NCBI GenBank assembly: GCA_017460885.1
Contig: JAFUAB010000048.1
Span: 1-33,404 of the forward strand
Length of the DNA stretch: 33,404 nt
Direction of reading: 5' to 3'
From: Lachnospiraceae bacterium
GTDB lineage: Bacteria > Bacillota > Clostridia > Lachnospirales > Lachnospiraceae
This document shows positions 31,188-33,404 of the stretch, piece after piece. Each line of letters opens with the position of its first letter. Position 1 is the stretch's first letter. The notes beneath the pieces are model-generated. The model was not told the origin of the DNA and did not search any database. It was given only the letters and a program-made list of their open reading frames with translations. Both the position numbers and the translations under genes were made by a program.

Positions 31188-31841
31188 ATGAACACAGATC
31201 GTACAGAAAGCTATATAGAATCTCTTGAATCGCCGCTTCCCGCATATCTTGATGAACTGGCGGCAGCGGCCAGGGCGGCAGAGGTTCCGATCATCAGGCC
31301 GGCTATGATGTCCTTTATGCGGACTCTGCTGGCCATACATAAGCCAATGGCAATCCTCGAGATAGGTACTGCCATTGGTTTTTCCGCGTTATATATGAGA
31401 GAGTATTCCCCGGCTAAAGCCTCGATCACTACGATCGAAAATTACCCTCCGCGCATTGCCGAAGCACGCAAAAATCTGGAAAAACACGATACTGATCACC
31501 GGATCACGCTGATCGAGGGCGATGCGACAGAAGTTGTAAAGGCGATGGCAGGAGAAAACAGAAGCTTCGATCTCATCTTTATGGACGGACCCAAGGGCCA
31601 GTATATCCATATGTATGATGATATCAAGAAGCTCCTGAAAACCGGAGGAATCCTTCTGTCAGACAATGTGCTTCAGGAAGGAGACATCCTGGAAAGCCGC
31701 TTCGCAGTGACGCGCAGGGATCGCACGATCCACGCGCGGATGCGGGAGTATCTGTTCCGCCTCACACATGATGAGGATTATGTCACATCGGTGTTGTCTG
31801 TTGCGGACGGAGTTGCACTGAGCGTTAGGGAATCAATATGA
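31188..31841 (+). CDS. trmR: tRNA 5-hydroxyuridine methyltransferase TrmR (O-methyltransferase)
   Basis: TrmR (YrrM) methylates 5-hydroxyuridine at wobble position 34 of several tRNAs to 5-methoxyuridine. The 217-residue protein is a class I SAM-dependent O-methyltransferase: motif I AILEIGTAIGFSALYMRE, acidic ITTIENYPPRIAEARKNL, then FDLIFMDGPKGQYIHMYDDI and GGILLSDNVLQEGDILES with metal-ligand Asp and Asn. The next gene, overlapping by four bases, is a U32 protein of the TrhP type that makes the hydroxyl group, so the two steps are cotranscribed. The same order (yrrM-yrrN-yrrO) exists in Bacillus, with a single U32 gene here. Confidence 0.85.
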   Translation: MNTDRTESYIESLESPLPAYLDELAAAARAAEVPIIRPAMMSFMRTLLAIHKPMAILEIGTAIGFSALYMREYSPAKASITTIENYPPRIAEARKNLEKHDTDHRITLIEGDATEVVKAMAGENRSFDLIFMDGPKGQYIHMYDDIKKLLKTGGILLSDNVLQEGDILESRFAVTRRDRTIHARMREYLFRLTHDEDYVTSVLSVADGVALSVRESI

Positions 31842-33067
31842 AAAAACCGGAATTACTGGTACCGGCCGGAAGCCTTGAAGTGCTGAAGGTGGCCGTTAAC
31901 TACGGCGCAGATGCCGTATATATAGGAGGAGAGGAATTCGGCCTCCGTGCCAAAGCACATAACTTTTCCACAGAGGAAATGTCCGAGGGGATCCGTTATG
32001 CACACGATCATGATGTAAAAGTACACGTGACCGTGAATATCTTTGCCCATAATTACGATCTTGACGGTGTGAGAGCATATCTGTCTGAATTGAAAAAGAT
32101 CGGGCCGGATGCCCTGATAATAGCGGATCCCGGCATATTCACGCTGGCGAGGGAGATCTGTCCCGAGATCGATATTCATATTTCCACTCAGGCCAATAAC
32201 ACAAATTATGAGACGTATCTTTTCTGGCACCGCCTTGGAGCCAAAAGGGTCGTGTCCGCACGGGAGCTCTCTTTGGCAGAGATACGCGGCATCCGCGAAC
32301 ACATTCCGGATGAGATGGAGATAGAGAGCTTTATCCATGGGGCGATGTGCATTTCCTATTCCGGCAGATGCCTGTTAAGCAACTATTTCACGGGAAGAGA
32401 CGCCAATCACGGAGCCTGTACTCATCCCTGCAGATGGAAATATGCAGTGGTCGAGGAGACCCGCCCCGGTCAGTATCTGCCGATTGAGGAAAACGAGCGG
32501 GGCACATATATTTTTAACTCAAAGGATCTGTGCATGATCGAGTATATTCCCGAGATGATAGAGGCCGGCATTGACAGCTTCAAGATCGAGGGCAGAATGA
32601 AGACCGCTCTTTACGTGGCTGCTGTTGCCCGGACGTATCGATGCGCGATCGACGACTGGCTGGAGGATCCCGGGAAATACCGTGCAAATCTGGATAAATA
32701 CCGGTCCGAGATATCAAAATGCACCTACAGACAGTTTACGACGGGCTTTTATTTCGGTAAGCCCGACGAAGAAAGCCAGATATATGATTCAAATACCTAT
32801 ATCAATGAATACATATTTCTTGGTATAATATCTGAGGTGGGCTCAGACGGGTGTGCGTTGTTTGAGCAGAAAAACAAGTTCTGCGTCGGAGACGGGATCG
32901 AACTGATGAAGCCCGATGGACGAAATATCCCTGTGAAAGTGCTTGAGATGACGGACGAGGAACGCAATCCGGTCGAGAGCTGCCCTCATTCGAGACAGAT
33001 GATATATGTAAAGTTGAGTGAGGTGCCGGAGGGCGGGGATATAATGAGGATGAAAAATGAAGGGTGA
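31838..33067 (+). CDS. U32 peptidase-family protein, TrhP-like tRNA hydroxylation factor
   Basis: U32 proteins of the TrhP/YrrO group introduce the 5-hydroxyl at tRNA U34, probably using prephenate-derived chemistry and an Fe-S cluster. The N-terminal barrel has ELLVPAGSLEVLKVAVNYGA and DAVYIGGEEFGLRA; the signature region SFIHGAMCISYSGRCLLSNY followed by GACTHPCRWKY carries four Cys for the cluster; DSFKIEGRMKTALYVA is the later family motif. At 409 residues it lacks an extra C-terminal extension but is otherwise complete. The ATGA overlap with trmR and shared pathway support a tRNA role rather than proteolysis. Formerly annotated as collagenase-like peptidase. Confidence 0.85.
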   Translation: MKKPELLVPAGSLEVLKVAVNYGADAVYIGGEEFGLRAKAHNFSTEEMSEGIRYAHDHDVKVHVTVNIFAHNYDLDGVRAYLSELKKIGPDALIIADPGIFTLAREICPEIDIHISTQANNTNYETYLFWHRLGAKRVVSARELSLAEIRGIREHIPDEMEIESFIHGAMCISYSGRCLLSNYFTGRDANHGACTHPCRWKYAVVEETRPGQYLPIEENERGTYIFNSKDLCMIEYIPEMIEAGIDSFKIEGRMKTALYVAAVARTYRCAIDDWLEDPGKYRANLDKYRSEISKCTYRQFTTGFYFGKPDEESQIYDSNTYINEYIFLGIISEVGSDGCALFEQKNKFCVGDGIELMKPDGRNIPVKVLEMTDEERNPVESCPHSRQMIYVKLSEVPEGGDIMRMKNEG

Positions 33068-33197
33068 GGTATAGGAAAAGGAAGAGGAAGAGGAAGAGGA
33101 AGAGGAGAGAGGGGGTTGGTTGGGAGATTCGATATTTATGATCGATAACACGCTACCGATTTTCTAAATCAGTAAACTCATCCTCTTGATATGCATC
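33068..33197. other. Non-coding gap with GGAAGA repeat tract
   Basis: No gene is visible. Bases 33074-33111 are a pure purine tract with about four tandem GGAAGA units. No T-tailed terminator is seen for the upstream operon. The insertion boundary of the element at 33198 onward probably lies in 33150-33200; a TTGAT pentanucleotide is at 33185-33189. Confidence 0.5.
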
Positions 33198-33404
33198 GTG
33201 AAACCGCAAACGCGCTTCGCTTGAACGTAGCGGTTTCACAGCGCATATCTGCGACGATTCGTTTCTGATTGAAGCGATAGCAAACCCCCATCTGAGATGG
33301 GGGAACCGGCAAAGCCGTGGCGTTGCGTAGAGTATAAAAGAAAAACCTCCAGTGATAGAATAATGTGGGTTTCGCGATCCACAACTATCAAAGGAGGTAT
33401 CCAC
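33198..33404 (+). ncRNA. Structured leader, candidate HEARO/omega RNA or IS200/IS605 5' UTR
   Basis: About 207 bases form successive hairpins: GTGAAACCGC / GCGGTTTCAC (33198-33207 with 33230-33239), CGCA / TGCG (33242-33253), TCGTTTC / GAAGCGA (33259-33277), CCCCCATC / GATGGGGG (33285-33303), CGGC-AAA-GCCG (33307-33317) and a three-step stem CCTCC, TGATAG, TGTGG with CCACA, CTATCA, GGAGG (33346-33397). The last arm is an AAAGGAGG ribosome site seven bases before the window end, so a start codon should follow at once. Structured RNA directly before an IscB gene (HEARO/omega RNA) or the hairpin leader of an IS200-type transposase both fit. The gene itself is outside the window. Confidence 0.5.
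33346..33397 (+). promoter_or_regulatory. Hairpin sequestering a ribosome binding site
   Basis: CCTCC at 33346-33350 is fully complementary to GGAGG at 33393-33397, with two further matched blocks inside. In the RNA the ribosome site would be closed, predicting low translation of the downstream gene unless the stem is opened. This is a known way to limit transposase synthesis in IS200. Confidence 0.6.

Noticed and set aside
33153-33404. Minus-strand 83-codon open frame at the right edge
   Set aside because: Crosses all hairpins of the structured leader, no ribosome site or recognisable residues.

Overview
The window looks like chromosomal DNA of a low-to-moderate GC Gram-positive anaerobe of the Clostridia, most likely a Lachnospiraceae (Butyrivibrio/Roseburia-like) bacterium. 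The basis is the gene order ireB-ruvX-DUF1292-RNase J-ylbF-mltG-trmR-U32, the short archaeal-type ProS, a BspA-type repeat surface protein, strong GGAGG ribosome sites and the protein style. No database search was possible, so family names come from motif recognition.

Left third (1 to about 13,700) is accessory DNA. It opens with hairpins and the 3' end of a broken Rpn-type nuclease gene. From 475 to 5,710 on the minus strand lies a decayed prophage: an intact terminase-small-like protein with a zinc ribbon, the first ~90 codons of a large terminase with an in-frame TGA, fused by deletion/frameshift to the end of a structural protein, then a zinc-finger protein, a membrane/coiled-coil protein, two phage-like proteins and a broken remainder. 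Between two of these phage genes, on the plus strand, sits a 35-codon hydrophobic gene with its own promoter, long leader and overlapping hairpin terminator, which looks like a type I toxin locus. Next come a 1131-aa secreted protein with 14 BspA (DUF285) repeats, a frameshifted minus-strand locus, a pair of small genes of which one is a retropepsin-like aspartic protease, a tyrosine-recombinase-like protein related to MrpR phage repressors, and gutted fragments of two ATPase genes.

Middle and right (13,885 to 33,067) are mostly core chromosome. A GH13 neopullulanase-like enzyme is followed by trmO and a divergent O-antigen-ligase-like membrane protein whose last codons come from a REP-like hairpin. 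Then proS, tRNA-Lys(CTT) on the minus strand, tatD and rsmA. A two-gene unit follows: a 1029-aa TPR / acidic linker / degenerate AAA+ protein of unknown role and glycogen branching enzyme GlgB. The last operon holds ireB, ruvX, a DUF1292 protein, RNase J, a YlbF-family protein, a catalytic-domain-less MltG-like protein, trmR and a U32 protein; the last two form a wobble-uridine tRNA modification pair.

The final ~210 bases (33,198-33,404) form a dense series of hairpins ending in a GGAGG ribosome site with no start codon inside the window. This is best read as the structured RNA leader of an IS200/IS605-type gene cut off by the window edge, possibly a HEARO/omega RNA upstream of iscB. Dispersed palindromes (two copies of one 19-base-arm hairpin, several GGGACGGTTCT REP-like units) tie the accessory and core parts together. 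No rRNA or CRISPR array was seen.
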